A program made the position numbers and the translations under genes. The notes beneath the pieces were generated by a model. It was not told the DNA's origin. It made no database searches and was given only the letters and a program-made list of their open reading frames with translations. Of a DNA stretch of 12,944 bases, positions 1 through 7,504 are shown one piece after another; positions within the stretch are counted from its first letter, which is position 1, and the number at the start of each line of letters is the position of its first letter. Source of the DNA: CAXMRP01 sp964196155 (lineage in GTDB: Bacteria > Pseudomonadota > Alphaproteobacteria > Rhizobiales > Afifellaceae); NCBI GenBank assembly GCA_964196155.1, contig CAXMRP010000012.1, forward strand, positions 1 through 12,944, written 5' to 3'.

Positions 1-254
1 GAGAAAGGATCAAAAGGCACACCATCAACCAACGGCGCTTGCAACACCGCAAAGCCGCTGCTTAACTTCAACAAGCAGATGAGCCACATACTCACGTAGA
101 TCAGGCCGCCATTTGTTCCAATTTATCTGACGACGGACAGCTTACACAACATAACCGCACCCCCTACCCGCTGACCGCCAAACATCGTACCAAGCGCTAC
201 ACATAAGAATCGCGGCCCGCAGCAGTCTGGTCAGTCCGATCCGGGTTTATCTCC
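1..254. other. Leader region without a convincing gene
   Basis: This stretch looks more AT-rich than the rest of the window and shows no ORF with a start and ribosome site. On the minus strand one frame stays open from about 141 down to a TGA at 25-27 and would encode about 38 residues, containing RPDLREYVAHLLVEVKQRL. It has a stop immediately upstream and no good start, so it may be the tail of a decayed gene or mobile-element ORF, or chance. The last part (about 200-254) should hold the promoter and leader of the downstream permease gene, but I see no clear -35/-10 pair. Confidence 0.3.
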
Positions 255-1166
255 ATGGCAACACAAGACGCTCCCGCGCCAGCGCGCGCCGACAATATCC
301 TGCTTGGCATGGTATTGATGATCGTCGGCATGGCGACGCTCAATGCCATGGACGCGATTTCGAAATATCTCGCCGAGGATTATTCCGGCATTCAGGTCGC
401 CTGGGGCCGCTACTTCTTTCACCTTTTGCCGCTGCTGGTGCTACTCGGGCCGACCCGGATGCGCACGATGCTGCGCACCGACAATCTTGCCGCCCAGATT
501 TTCCGTGCCACCGCGCTGGTCGTCTCCTCGGTCTGCATCATCTTCGCCTTCTCCCTGATGAAGCTTGCCGACGCCATCGCCGTATCGTTCATCGCGCCGC
601 TGTTGATGGTCGCCCTCAGCGCCCGGTTCCTGGGCGAACATGTCGGCATCCATCGCTGGATCGCGGTGATTGTCGGTTTCGCCGGCATGCTGGTGCTGGT
701 CTGGCCGTCCGGCGGCCTGCTGGATATCGGCGCGGTGTTCGCGGTCAACGCCGCCATATTCTGGGCCATCGGCCTGATGCTGACCCGCAAGGTGCGCGGC
801 GACAGCCCCCTGTCGACGCTGTTCTACACGGCATTTGTGGGCACAGTCCTGATCAGCCTGGCCGCGCCGTTTTTCTGGATTCCGCCCGACTGGACCGGCT
901 GGGCCCTGATGGTCACCATGGGCCTGCTGGGCGGCACCGCGCATACGTTCATCATTCTCGCCTTCCGCCACGCCAGCGCCTCGCTGCTGGCGCCGTTCAA
1001 TTACACCCTGCTGATCTGGGCGATTTTATATGGCTGGATCATCTTCGATGAATTGCCGGGCGCCCGCGCGCTGTTTGGCGCCGCCATCATCGTCGCCTCG
1101 GGGCTGTATGCCTGGCACCGGGAGCGCAAGGTCGCCAGCCCGCCGCGCCAACAGCCACAGGAATGA
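255..1166 (+). CDS. EamA/DMT superfamily transporter
   Basis: The 303-residue protein is almost entirely hydrophobic, with about ten predicted membrane segments arranged as two EamA repeats (roughly residues 15-145 and 160-290). Each repeat ends in the usual pattern of an acidic residue followed by a small-residue helix (FLGEHVGIHRW in the first, FDELPGARALFG in the second). Length and layout are normal for drug/metabolite transporters of the inner membrane, many of which export amino acids or other small metabolites; the substrate cannot be read from sequence. The ATG at 255 gives a standard N-terminus with a short polar tail before helix 1, although only a weak GGG lies upstream as ribosome site. 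The C-terminus is a short basic, proline-rich cytoplasmic tail. It is separated by 243 bases from the TRAP genes, so co-transcription is uncertain. Confidence 0.9.
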   Translation: MATQDAPAPARADNILLGMVLMIVGMATLNAMDAISKYLAEDYSGIQVAWGRYFFHLLPLLVLLGPTRMRTMLRTDNLAAQIFRATALVVSSVCIIFAFSLMKLADAIAVSFIAPLLMVALSARFLGEHVGIHRWIAVIVGFAGMLVLVWPSGGLLDIGAVFAVNAAIFWAIGLMLTRKVRGDSPLSTLFYTAFVGTVLISLAAPFFWIPPDWTGWALMVTMGLLGGTAHTFIILAFRHASASLLAPFNYTLLIWAILYGWIIFDELPGARALFGAAIIVASGLYAWHRERKVASPPRQQPQE

Positions 1167-1409
1167 GGCCATGGGCATTTTGGCCGGTCAGCCCTTGCGC
1201 CGACCGCGCCAAGATGGGTAACCTTTCGCCCGGGCGGGTTGGGATGTTTTTTCCGTTTGTCCGCCCAGATAACAAACACGGACCACCCTTTGAACGCCCC
1301 CACCCGAGCGATCTGTTGAGCGACCTGTGCCCCGGCCGGATTCTGACGCACTTTCGGTCCTGCCCACACCAAAAGACACACCTGCGGCCACAATCATGAA
1401 AGCCCAATC
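1167..1409. other. Intergenic region before the TRAP operon
   Basis: These 243 bases between the permease and the TRAP genes contain no supported ORF. Near 1220-1255 lies a GC-rich self-complementary core (CGCCCGGGCG) inside weaker flanking complementarity, followed by a T run (TTTTTT at about 1246-1251). It could be a poor intrinsic terminator for the upstream gene, but the loop would be too tight and the T run is displaced, so I do not call it one. The TRAP promoter must lie here or upstream; no canonical -35/-10 is obvious. Confidence 0.4.
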
Positions 1410-1958
1410 ATGCCGGGCGTGATTGTTGCGTATGTGCGCATTGTCGAACGGGTAAACCGCGCCGTTGGCCGCGTCATCATGTACGGCATCTTCGTCATGA
1501 TCGGCATCTTGTTGTGGTCGTCGATCTCCAAGACCTTCTTCCTGCCCTCGCTGTGGACGCTGGAAATGGCCCAGTTCGCCATGGTCACCTATTACCTGCT
1601 CGGCGGCCCCTACTCGATCCAGCTCGGTTCCAATGTCCGTATGGACCTGTTTTACGGCGAGTGGTCGGTGCGCAAGAAGGCCAAATTCGATTGTTTCACG
1701 ATCCTGTTCCTGATCCTGTTTCTCGGTGTCCTGCTCTACGGCGCCTATGAGAGCACCAGCTATTCGCTGCAATACAGCGAGCGCAGCGCCACTGCCTGGC
1801 GGCCCTATATGTGGCCGATCAAGATCACCATGTGCACCGCGATTTTCCTGATGCTGCTGCAGGCATTTGCCGAACTGTTCAAGGATATCGCCCGCCTGCG
1901 CGGCACCGAGATCAGCACCAGCCTGCCCGAGACCGAAAGCGGCGAGGACAAGCGCTGA
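1410..1958 (+). CDS. dctQ: TRAP transporter small permease (DctQ family)
   Basis: This 182-residue protein is the four-helix small membrane subunit of a tripartite ATP-independent periplasmic transporter. Hydrophobic segments fall at roughly residues 22-42, 53-72, 92-115 and 133-152. The loop after helix 2 carries the typical DctQ feature of a polar stretch leading to a conserved Arg-Asp (GSNVRMDLFY). The C-terminal tail is acidic and cytoplasmic. The start at 1410 has only a weak GAAAG upstream, but an ATG at 1396 is out of frame and soon stops. Its TGA overlaps the ATG of the large permease by one base (TGATG), so the two are translationally coupled. With the large permease it forms the sodium-driven membrane complex. 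The substrate is unknown. Confidence 0.92.
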   Translation: MPGVIVAYVRIVERVNRAVGRVIMYGIFVMIGILLWSSISKTFFLPSLWTLEMAQFAMVTYYLLGGPYSIQLGSNVRMDLFYGEWSVRKKAKFDCFTILFLILFLGVLLYGAYESTSYSLQYSERSATAWRPYMWPIKITMCTAIFLMLLQAFAELFKDIARLRGTEISTSLPETESGEDKR

Positions 1959-3280
1959 TGTCCCACGAACTAATCGCCATTTTGATGTTCTCCATGATGA
2001 TGCTGATGCTGATGACTGGCCAGCGGGTCTTCGGCGCCATTGGTGCGGTCGCCGCCATCGCCGCGCTGGCGCTGTGGGGCACCGGCGGCGTCGATATTCC
2101 GTTCTCGGCCGCCATGAAGCTGATGAAATGGTATCCGCTGCTCACCCTGCCGATGTTCATTTTCATGGGCTACGTGCTGTCGGAATCGCGCATTGCCGAT
2201 GATCTGTACAAGATGTTCCACGTCTGGATGGGGCCGATAAACGGCGGACTGGCCATCGGCACCATCGGCCTGATGGTGTTGATCTCGGCGATGAACGGCC
2301 TGTCCGTCGCCGGCATGGCGATCGGCGCGACTATTGCCCTGCCCGAATTGCTGAAGCGTGGTTACGACAAGCGCATGGTCACCGGGGTGATCCAGGCCGG
2401 CTCCTCGCTCGGCATCCTGGTGCCGCCCTCGGTGGTGTTGGTGCTGTACGCGATGATCGCCCGCCAGCCGGTCGGGCAATTGTGGCTGGCCGGTGCCGTT
2501 CCAGGGCTGATGATGGCGGCGATGTTCATCACCTACGTCTATATCCGCTGCCGCCTGCAACCCGAGCTTGGCCCGGCGCTACCGCCCGAAGAACGCAATG
2601 TGCCGATGGTCGAAAAACTGCGGCTGTTGCGCGCCGGGCTTTTGCCGATTGTCATTTTCGCGACAATGATGGTGCCCTTCGTCAATGGCTGGACCAGCCT
2701 GGTGGAAAGCTCGGCGATCGGTGCGATGGCCGCGTTCATGGCTGCCGTCCTGAAACGCCGCATGACCCGCGCGGTGTTCGAGACCTCGGTGCGCCAGACG
2801 CTGGCCATCTCGTGCATGTTCATGTGGATCATTCTGGCGGCGCTCGGTTTCGGCGCGGTGTTTGACGGTCTGGGTGCCGTCAAGGCGATCGAGAACCTGT
2901 TCGTCAATCAGCTCGGCCTCGACCCGTGGATGATCCTGATCCTGATGCAATTGTCGTTCCTGCTGATGGGCACGTTCCTCGACGACACGGCGATGCTGGT
3001 GATTGTCGCGCCACTCTACGTGCCGCTGGTCAGGATGCTCGGCTTCGACCTCATCTGGTACGGCGTGCTCTACACCATCACCACCCAGATCGCTTATATG
3101 ACGCCGCCGTTCGGCTACAATCTGTTCCTGATGCGGGCGATGGCCCCGAAGGAAATCACCCTCATCGATATCTATCGCTCGATCGTGCCGTTTGTCGGCG
3201 TCATGATCCTGGCCCTGGTGCTGGTCATGGCGTTCCCGCAGATCGCGCTGTGGCTGCCCAATTATGTTTACGGAAAGTAG
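1958..3280 (+). CDS. dctM: TRAP transporter large permease (DctM family)
   Basis: The 440-residue protein is the 12-13 helix transport subunit of the TRAP system and belongs to the ion transporter superfamily. Family hallmarks are visible: GILVPPSVVLVLYAMIARQ followed by PVGQLWLAGAVPG in the N-terminal half, and GTFLDDTAMLVIVAPLYVP then MTPPFGYNLFLMRAM in the C-terminal half, where the sodium and substrate sites lie in this family. The frame is open upstream to 1811, but the start at 1958 is preferred because it gives a normal N-terminus, has GAGGA at 1944-1948 nine bases upstream and overlaps the small-permease stop. Length matches the usual 425-440 residues. The binding-protein gene follows after 67 bases, so this operon has the order Q-M-P rather than the classical P-Q-M. 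Confidence 0.95.
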   Translation: MSHELIAILMFSMMMLMLMTGQRVFGAIGAVAAIAALALWGTGGVDIPFSAAMKLMKWYPLLTLPMFIFMGYVLSESRIADDLYKMFHVWMGPINGGLAIGTIGLMVLISAMNGLSVAGMAIGATIALPELLKRGYDKRMVTGVIQAGSSLGILVPPSVVLVLYAMIARQPVGQLWLAGAVPGLMMAAMFITYVYIRCRLQPELGPALPPEERNVPMVEKLRLLRAGLLPIVIFATMMVPFVNGWTSLVESSAIGAMAAFMAAVLKRRMTRAVFETSVRQTLAISCMFMWIILAALGFGAVFDGLGAVKAIENLFVNQLGLDPWMILILMQLSFLLMGTFLDDTAMLVIVAPLYVPLVRMLGFDLIWYGVLYTITTQIAYMTPPFGYNLFLMRAMAPKEITLIDIYRSIVPFVGVMILALVLVMAFPQIALWLPNYVYGK

Positions 3281-3333
3281 CCAAATCCGGCTGAATGGGG
3301 ATAGAGTTATCTCAAGCCAAACCAAGAAAAACA

Positions 3334-3340
3334 GGGAGAG
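3334..3340 (+). promoter_or_regulatory. Ribosome binding site of the TRAP binding protein
   Basis: GGGAGAG lies seven bases before the ATG at 3348. It decides the start over the in-frame extension back to 3264, which would put 28 residues in front of the Tat signal. Strong independent initiation fits the need for an excess of binding protein over permease. Confidence 0.7.
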
Positions 3341-3347
3341 AAGAAAA

Positions 3348-4394
3348 ATGACAACCAGACGCAAGTTTCTGACAAGCACCGGTGCCGCCGGCGTCGCTGG
3401 CGCCGCGGCGCTGGCCGCACCCGCCGTCCATGCCCAGGGCGCCAAGATCACCTGGCGGCTCCAGACCTATGCCGGCGCGGCGTTGGCCGAGCATGTCATC
3501 AAGCCGGCGATTGATTCCTTCAACAAGATCGCCGGCGATGAAATGCAGATCGAACTGTTCGTCGGCGATCAGCTGGTGCCGACCAGCGAACTATTCCGCG
3601 CCATGCAGCGCGGCACCATCGACGCGGTGCAATCCGACGATGATTCCATGGCCTCGCCGACCGAAGTCACCGTGTTCGGCGGCTATTTCCCGTTCGCCAG
3701 CCGTTATTCGCTGGATGTGCCGGTGCTGTTCAACCAGTACGGCCTCAACGAGATCTGGGACGCGGAATATTCCAAGGTCGGCGTCAAGCACATCTCGGCC
3801 GGCTCGTGGGATCCGTGCCACTTTGCCACCAAGGATCCGATCAACAGCCTGGCAGACCTGAAGGGCAAGCGGGTCTTCACATTCCCGACTGCCGGCCGCT
3901 TCCTCACCCAGTTCGGTGTCGTGCCGGTCACCCTGCCCTGGGAAGACATCGAAGTCGCGGTGCAGACCGGTGAACTCGACGGCGTTGCCTGGTCCGGCAT
4001 CACCGAGGATTACACGGTCGGCTGGGCCGATGTGACCGACTATTTCCTGACCAACAATATCTCGGGCGCCTGGGCCGGATCGTTCTTCGCCAACATGGAC
4101 CGCTGGAACGAACTGCCCGAGCATCTTCAGGAACTGGTGCGGGTGACCTTCGACAGCTCCCACTATTATCGCCAGTGGTGGTACTGGGGCGGCGAATCCG
4201 ATCTGCGGGTCAACGGCACCAAGATGAAGCTGACCTCGATCCCCGATGAAGAATGGGCAACGGTGGAAACCGCCGCGGTCAAGTTCTGGGACGAGATTGC
4301 CGCCGAATCCGAGACCAAGGCCAAGGTTGTCCAGATCTTCAAGGACTACAATGCCGCAATGGAAAAAGCCGGACGGCCCTATCGTTACGGCTAG
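3348..4394 (+). CDS. dctP: TRAP transporter substrate-binding protein (DctP family), Tat-exported
   Basis: The 348-residue precursor is the periplasmic solute receptor of the TRAP system. It starts with a twin-arginine signal (TRRKFLTST, Arg4-Arg5), a hydrophobic Ala/Gly stretch and a likely cleavage after VHA at residue 29. Tat export of TRAP receptors is common. The mature protein has the TRAP fold signature around residues 169-215: ADLKGKRVFTFP, with Arg175 at the position of the ligand-gating arginine, then LPWEDIEVAVQTGELDGV. It resembles the TakP-like 2-oxoacid branch at the level of overall layout. The C-terminal lobe is unusually aromatic (SHYYRQWWYWGGE, residues 271-283), which could line a cage for a cationic quaternary ammonium or sulfonium solute, but this is inference. 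It ends just before a strong terminator, so it is the last gene of the operon. Confidence 0.93.
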   Translation: MTTRRKFLTSTGAAGVAGAAALAAPAVHAQGAKITWRLQTYAGAALAEHVIKPAIDSFNKIAGDEMQIELFVGDQLVPTSELFRAMQRGTIDAVQSDDDSMASPTEVTVFGGYFPFASRYSLDVPVLFNQYGLNEIWDAEYSKVGVKHISAGSWDPCHFATKDPINSLADLKGKRVFTFPTAGRFLTQFGVVPVTLPWEDIEVAVQTGELDGVAWSGITEDYTVGWADVTDYFLTNNISGAWAGSFFANMDRWNELPEHLQELVRVTFDSSHYYRQWWYWGGESDLRVNGTKMKLTSIPDEEWATVETAAVKFWDEIAAESETKAKVVQIFKDYNAAMEKAGRPYRYG

Positions 4395-4420
4395 GCGACT
4401 TGAATAGCTGGTGTTTCAAG

Positions 4421-4453
4421 ACCCCGGGGCACCCTGCCCCGGGGTTTAATTTT
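4421..4453 (+). terminator. Intrinsic terminator of the TRAP operon
   Basis: A perfect 10-bp stem (ACCCCGGGGC with GCCCCGGGGT, loop ACCCT) is followed directly by TTTAATTTT. It begins 26 bases after the binding-protein stop. On the minus strand there is no T run after the hairpin, so it should act only rightward and does not obviously terminate the minus-strand gene that ends at 4495. Confidence 0.88.
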
Positions 4454-4479
4454 GCCTGCGGTGTCCCGCCCCGGGGTTT
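4436..4479 (+). repeat. 12-bp direct repeat sharing the terminator arm
   Basis: GCCCCGGGGTTT occurs at 4436-4447 and again at 4468-4479, 32 bases apart. The palindromic core CCCCGGGG also occurs in the left terminator arm (4422-4429), giving three copies in 55 bases. Because the core is self-complementary, any two copies can pair, so alternative hairpins are possible. The second copy is also followed by TTTT. Confidence 0.7.
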
Positions 4480-4494
4480 TACCCGCCCACAACC

Positions 4495-5010
4495 TTATTG
4501 TGGGTTCAGCCGGTAGCCCGGCCCCACGGTCAGCGGCTTGTCCGGCACCAGACCCGGATCGACAGTGACCTGATAGGTCGTTGCCAGTTGCTCCATGATC
4601 GCATCGCTGTCCCGATCCCGCAGATCGATCTGCACCTGATAGGCTTCGCCGAGCTTGAGCCCCGACACGGCCGGGCTTTCGACGCTGACCCGGTTGGTAT
4701 CGCTGCCAAGCGAGCGCGTCACCACCAGGGGATCGCCGCCAGCCGGATTTTCAAAGGTTACCCGCAGCCGGGTGCCGATCGGCATCGGTTGCAGAATATG
4801 AAAATTGATCCCGTAGCGGATTTCGCCGATCCGGTAATTGTATAAAAAGCCGCCGCCGGTGATGGCGATCTTGCCGGCGCGCGCTTCCCGGCGCTCTTCG
4901 GCGAATTGAAAAAATACCGCCATGCCAATGACGATGACAGCCAGCGCCAGCGCGATTCCGGCACCCGCATTCCACCGTATCAGTTTTGCCAATCCCATCG
5001 GTTTCACCAT
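4495..5010 (-). CDS. Hypothetical single-pass membrane-anchored protein
   Basis: I do not recognise this 171-residue protein. It has a short basic N-terminus, one strong membrane helix at about residues 15-35 (AGAGIALALAVIVIGMAVFF), a charged juxtamembrane segment (EERREARAGK) and then a region of alternating hydrophobic and polar residues that looks like an all-beta extracytoplasmic domain (about residues 46-152). No cysteines or catalytic motif are seen. Topology is probably N-in with the C-terminal domain in the periplasm. The ATG at 5010 is chosen because GGAG (plus-strand CTCC at 5017-5020) lies six bases upstream; the frame is open further, to 5550, but that part is antisense to the next gene. 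It is divergent from the DddP-like gene, with 129 bases between them. Overall shape recalls small anchored chaperone or assembly factors such as FixH, but there is no sequence proof. Confidence 0.7.
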   Translation of the reverse strand: MVKPMGLAKLIRWNAGAGIALALAVIVIGMAVFFQFAEERREARAGKIAITGGGFLYNYRIGEIRYGINFHILQPMPIGTRLRVTFENPAGGDPLVVTRSLGSDTNRVSVESPAVSGLKLGEAYQVQIDLRDRDSDAIMEQLATTYQVTVDPGLVPDKPLTVGPGYRLNPQ

Positions 5011-5126
5011 ACCGGGCTCCGCCTTCTTCGCCAGACATCCGGGTTTGTGCCGCCCCGTCGTGGATAAAACCGGTCCTGTCGCCGCCAGATAAGCACCTTT
5101 GTGTGCCGGTTCCACAATACAACACC

Positions 5127-5132
5127 GAAGGA
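5127..5132 (+). promoter_or_regulatory. Ribosome binding site of the DddP-like gene
   Basis: GAAGGA lies seven bases before the ATG at 5140. It decides that start over an in-frame GTG at 5101, which has no comparable site. Confidence 0.75.
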
Positions 5133-5139
5133 CCGCCAG

Positions 5140-6507
5140 ATGGATAGCCCGCTTTTCCGATCCCGGCAGCGAAAAATCGCACCCTTTGTCGTGCCCGAAC
5201 ATCCCGGCACCGCCGCCGATGCCGATGCACTGGAGGCCTATGCGCGCGACAAGGCCGGCGCTCTGTCGCAATATCGTCTCGGTTTCGGCGCGCTGGCCGA
5301 GCGCGAATGGGCGGCGGTCGATCTGGCCGCCCCCGACATGGATGCCATGCGGCTCTACCGGCTGGAGCGTGTTCGCCAACAGTTGCGCGCCCGCGATCTG
5401 GCCGGCGCGCTGCTCTACGATCCGCTGAACATTCGCTACGCCACCGATGCTACCAATATGCAGCTGTGGTGCACACACAATGCGGTGCGCTACGTCTTTG
5501 TCGCCACCGATGGCCCTGTAGTGCTGTGGGATTTTCACGGCTGCGAGCATCTGTCAGGCCATTCCAATGTCGTCGACGAGGTGCGCCACGGCATCGCCTG
5601 GTATTATTTTGAGGCCGGACCGCGGGTCGGCGAACTGGCTGGTAAATGGGCATCCGAGATTGCCGATCTGGTGAACGCCCATGGCGGCAGCAACCGGCGC
5701 ATCGCCATCGACCGCATTAATCCCGAAGGCGTTCATGAACTTGGCGCCCTGGGCATCGAGATCGCCAACGGCGAAGAAGTGATGGAGCTGGCGCGGGTCA
5801 TCAAGTCGGCCGATGAAATGGCCGCCATGGCCTGCTCGATCGCCGCCTGCGAAGCGGCCATGGCCGTCATGCACGCCCGCCTCGATCCCGGCATGAGCGA
5901 AAACGATCTGTGGTCGATCCTCCACGCCGAAAACATCCGCCGCGGCGGCGAATGGATCGAAACCCGGTTGCTGTCGTCCGGGCCGCGCACCAATCCGTGG
6001 TTTCAGGAATGCTCGGCGCGGGTCATCGCGGCCGGCGATCTGGTCGCCTTCGACACCGACCTGATCGGTCCCTACGGATCGTGTTGCGATATCTCCCGCA
6101 CCTGGCTTGCCGGTGATGGCCGGGCGACCAACGAACAGCGCGCGCTCTACGCCATGGCCCGCGAGCAGATCGAAAGGAATACCGAAATCCTGATACCCGG
6201 CGCAACCTTCCGCGAACTCGGCGAGGCCGCTGCCACCTTGCCCGACGACTGTCTGCCCAACCGCTATTCGTGCCTGCTGCACGGTGTCGGCCTGTGCGAC
6301 GAATACCCCTCCATCCCCTACGCACAGGATTGGGAAGCGTCAGGCTATGACGGCGTGCTGGAGCCCGGCATGGTGGTCTGCGTGGAAAGCTATTGTGGTC
6401 GCCACGGTGGCAAAGAAGGCGTGAAACTGGAAGAGCAGGTTCTGATCACCGAAACCGGACCGCAAAAACTGTCGTCCTATCCCGATGATGACCGGTTGTG
6501 GGATTGA
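5140..6507 (+). CDS. dddP: DddP-type DMSP lyase (M24 peptidase-fold metalloenzyme)
   Basis: This 455-residue protein has the M24B 'pita-bread' layout, with an N-terminal domain (about 1-215) and a C-terminal metal domain. It matches DddP, the iron-dependent lyase that splits dimethylsulfoniopropionate into DMS and acrylate, rather than Xaa-Pro peptidases. The signature stretches IRRGGEWIETRLLSSGPRTN (266-285), FDTDLIGPYGSCCDISRTW (304-322) and HGVGLCDEYP (381-390) are those I remember from the Roseobacter enzymes. Metal ligands would be Asp305, Asp307, Asp317, His381, Glu416 and Glu431, with catalytic Asp387. Each is exactly ten residues later than the published Ruegeria DddP positions as I recall them (295, 297, 307, 371, 406, 421, 377). 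The first-to-second Asp spacing differs from classical aminopeptidase P. No signal peptide, so it should be cytoplasmic. Function is inferred from motif identity; it could act on a related substrate. Confidence 0.85.
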   Translation: MDSPLFRSRQRKIAPFVVPEHPGTAADADALEAYARDKAGALSQYRLGFGALAEREWAAVDLAAPDMDAMRLYRLERVRQQLRARDLAGALLYDPLNIRYATDATNMQLWCTHNAVRYVFVATDGPVVLWDFHGCEHLSGHSNVVDEVRHGIAWYYFEAGPRVGELAGKWASEIADLVNAHGGSNRRIAIDRINPEGVHELGALGIEIANGEEVMELARVIKSADEMAAMACSIAACEAAMAVMHARLDPGMSENDLWSILHAENIRRGGEWIETRLLSSGPRTNPWFQECSARVIAAGDLVAFDTDLIGPYGSCCDISRTWLAGDGRATNEQRALYAMAREQIERNTEILIPGATFRELGEAAATLPDDCLPNRYSCLLHGVGLCDEYPSIPYAQDWEASGYDGVLEPGMVVCVESYCGRHGGKEGVKLEEQVLITETGPQKLSSYPDDDRLWD

Positions 6508-6688
6508 ACACCGGTGATGATTGTCACAGATGCGTCCCAAGGATGAATGGCGGTAGTGGTGATAATTATCTCCATAATGGTAAGGGCGTCGCGGCACGTT
6601 TTTCGCGCCAATTGCGCTCCGCGCCGAACCATGCCCATACCATCACCAAACCATCGCCTGACGAATACCAGAACAATCACCCAAACCA
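6508..6688. other. Spacer between convergent genes with a 16-bp imperfect palindrome
   Basis: The 181 bases between the DddP-like stop and the stop of the minus-strand PhnD-like gene hold no supported gene and no clear terminator for either side. At 6558-6573 lies GGTGATAATTATCTCC, whose inner ten bases (GATAATTATC) are a perfect palindrome and whose ends also pair except for one T/T position. Toward the right end are repeated ACCATC motifs (for example ACCAAACCATCGCC and CCCAAACCATCACTCC). Confidence 0.4.
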
Positions 6689-7480
6689 TCACTCCGCACG
6701 TTCGGCCATTTTCGTCACCGCGTCATAGGTATCGACCGGCAAAACCGACAATCCGGTGAGCCGGAGCGTTGCCAGATCGGGCGCCAGCGACGGATCAGAC
6801 AGGACCGTTGAAAGCGCCGCCCGCAACGCCGGAATGATCGACCCATTGCCTGTCGCGGTAATAAACGGCAGGCCCGGAAGCGCCGGGGTCTGGCCGATTA
6901 CCTGAATGTTTTCAACCAGTTCCACCATATGATCGCCGGCAAGCGCAAAGGCCACCGCATCGATGGCGGCAAGGTCCGCCGCACCATTGGCGACCGCCTC
7001 GATCGACCCGATATGGCTGCCGGATTTCACCCACTGGCCAAAACCCGCCGGGTCATGTCCGGTCTCGGTGATGGCGGCGCGCAAGGAAACCGATCCCGAC
7101 AGGCTGTCGGCGGAATTATAGGCAATCCGGGTGCCGGCAAAGTCAGCCAGAACCGCCCTGCCCTCCCCCTTTAAGCCTATGAGAACACTGCAATAATTCG
7201 GCCTGTCACAACCCGGCGCGTCATAGTGCGGCGTGGCCACATACAGCACTTTTCCGGCAAGATTTGTGACCAGCGGATAGCCGCAGGTCTGCGACAGAAC
7301 GAGCCCCGGATCGGCCCAGCAGGCACCATCGCCGCCGTCTCGCGACAAGGTCGCCGGCGCAGCGATACCCTGTTGATCGAGGGAGGCAGCGACCGCTGCC
7401 CACAGCCGGTCTGTTGCCCCGCGCACAGGCCGCCAGTCATACATTGGCAGTGTCGCAACCGGGTCGGATTTCTGTTTCAT
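6689..7480 (-). CDS. PhnD-like (SsuA/transferrin-type) substrate-binding-fold protein, no signal peptide
   Basis: The 263-residue protein belongs by eye to the PhnD-like periplasmic-binding-protein superfamily. It starts directly with the first beta strand and helix (ATLPMYDWRPVRGATDRLWAAV begins at residue 9), so there is no signal peptide or lipobox. Family features include SQTCGYPLVT (63-72), GCDRPNYCSVL (90-100) and YNSADSLSGSVSLRAAI (121-137), the last being the typical N-x-x-DS-x-SG anion-site loop. A set of alphaproteobacterial proteins of this type also lacks export signals. No ABC permease or ATPase lies in the window, so a cytoplasmic sensor or enzyme-like role is as likely as transport. 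It is 24 bases downstream of the desaturase gene and probably co-transcribed with it. A GTG at 7483 is an alternative start; neither has a good ribosome site. Confidence 0.8.
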   Translation of the reverse strand: MKQKSDPVATLPMYDWRPVRGATDRLWAAVAASLDQQGIAAPATLSRDGGDGACWADPGLVLSQTCGYPLVTNLAGKVLYVATPHYDAPGCDRPNYCSVLIGLKGEGRAVLADFAGTRIAYNSADSLSGSVSLRAAITETGHDPAGFGQWVKSGSHIGSIEAVANGAADLAAIDAVAFALAGDHMVELVENIQVIGQTPALPGLPFITATGNGSIIPALRAALSTVLSDPSLAPDLATLRLTGLSVLPVDTYDAVTKMAERAE

Positions 7481-7504
7481 CACAAGGAGTTACCCGAAAA
7501 GTGG

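Noticed and set aside
25..141. Minus-strand open stretch at the left edge as a transposase remnant
   Set aside because: The roughly 38 residues read plausibly, but there is no start, no inverted repeat and no recognisable family; it is mentioned only within the leader region.
2579..3451. Long antisense frame of about 290 codons on the minus strand
   Set aside because: It lies over the TRAP large permease and binding-protein start, has the His/Asp/Arg-rich composition typical of antisense frames in GC-rich coding DNA, and shows no family motif.
5011..5550. N-terminal extension of the minus-strand membrane protein
   Set aside because: The frame is open but runs antisense through the start of the DddP-like gene. 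The ribosome site and membrane helix place the start at 5010.
5140..6507. Annotation as a plain Xaa-Pro aminopeptidase or prolidase
   Set aside because: The fold is M24, but the ligand spacing D-x-D-x9-D and the surrounding stretches match DddP better than aminopeptidase P, where the two Asp ligands are 11 apart.
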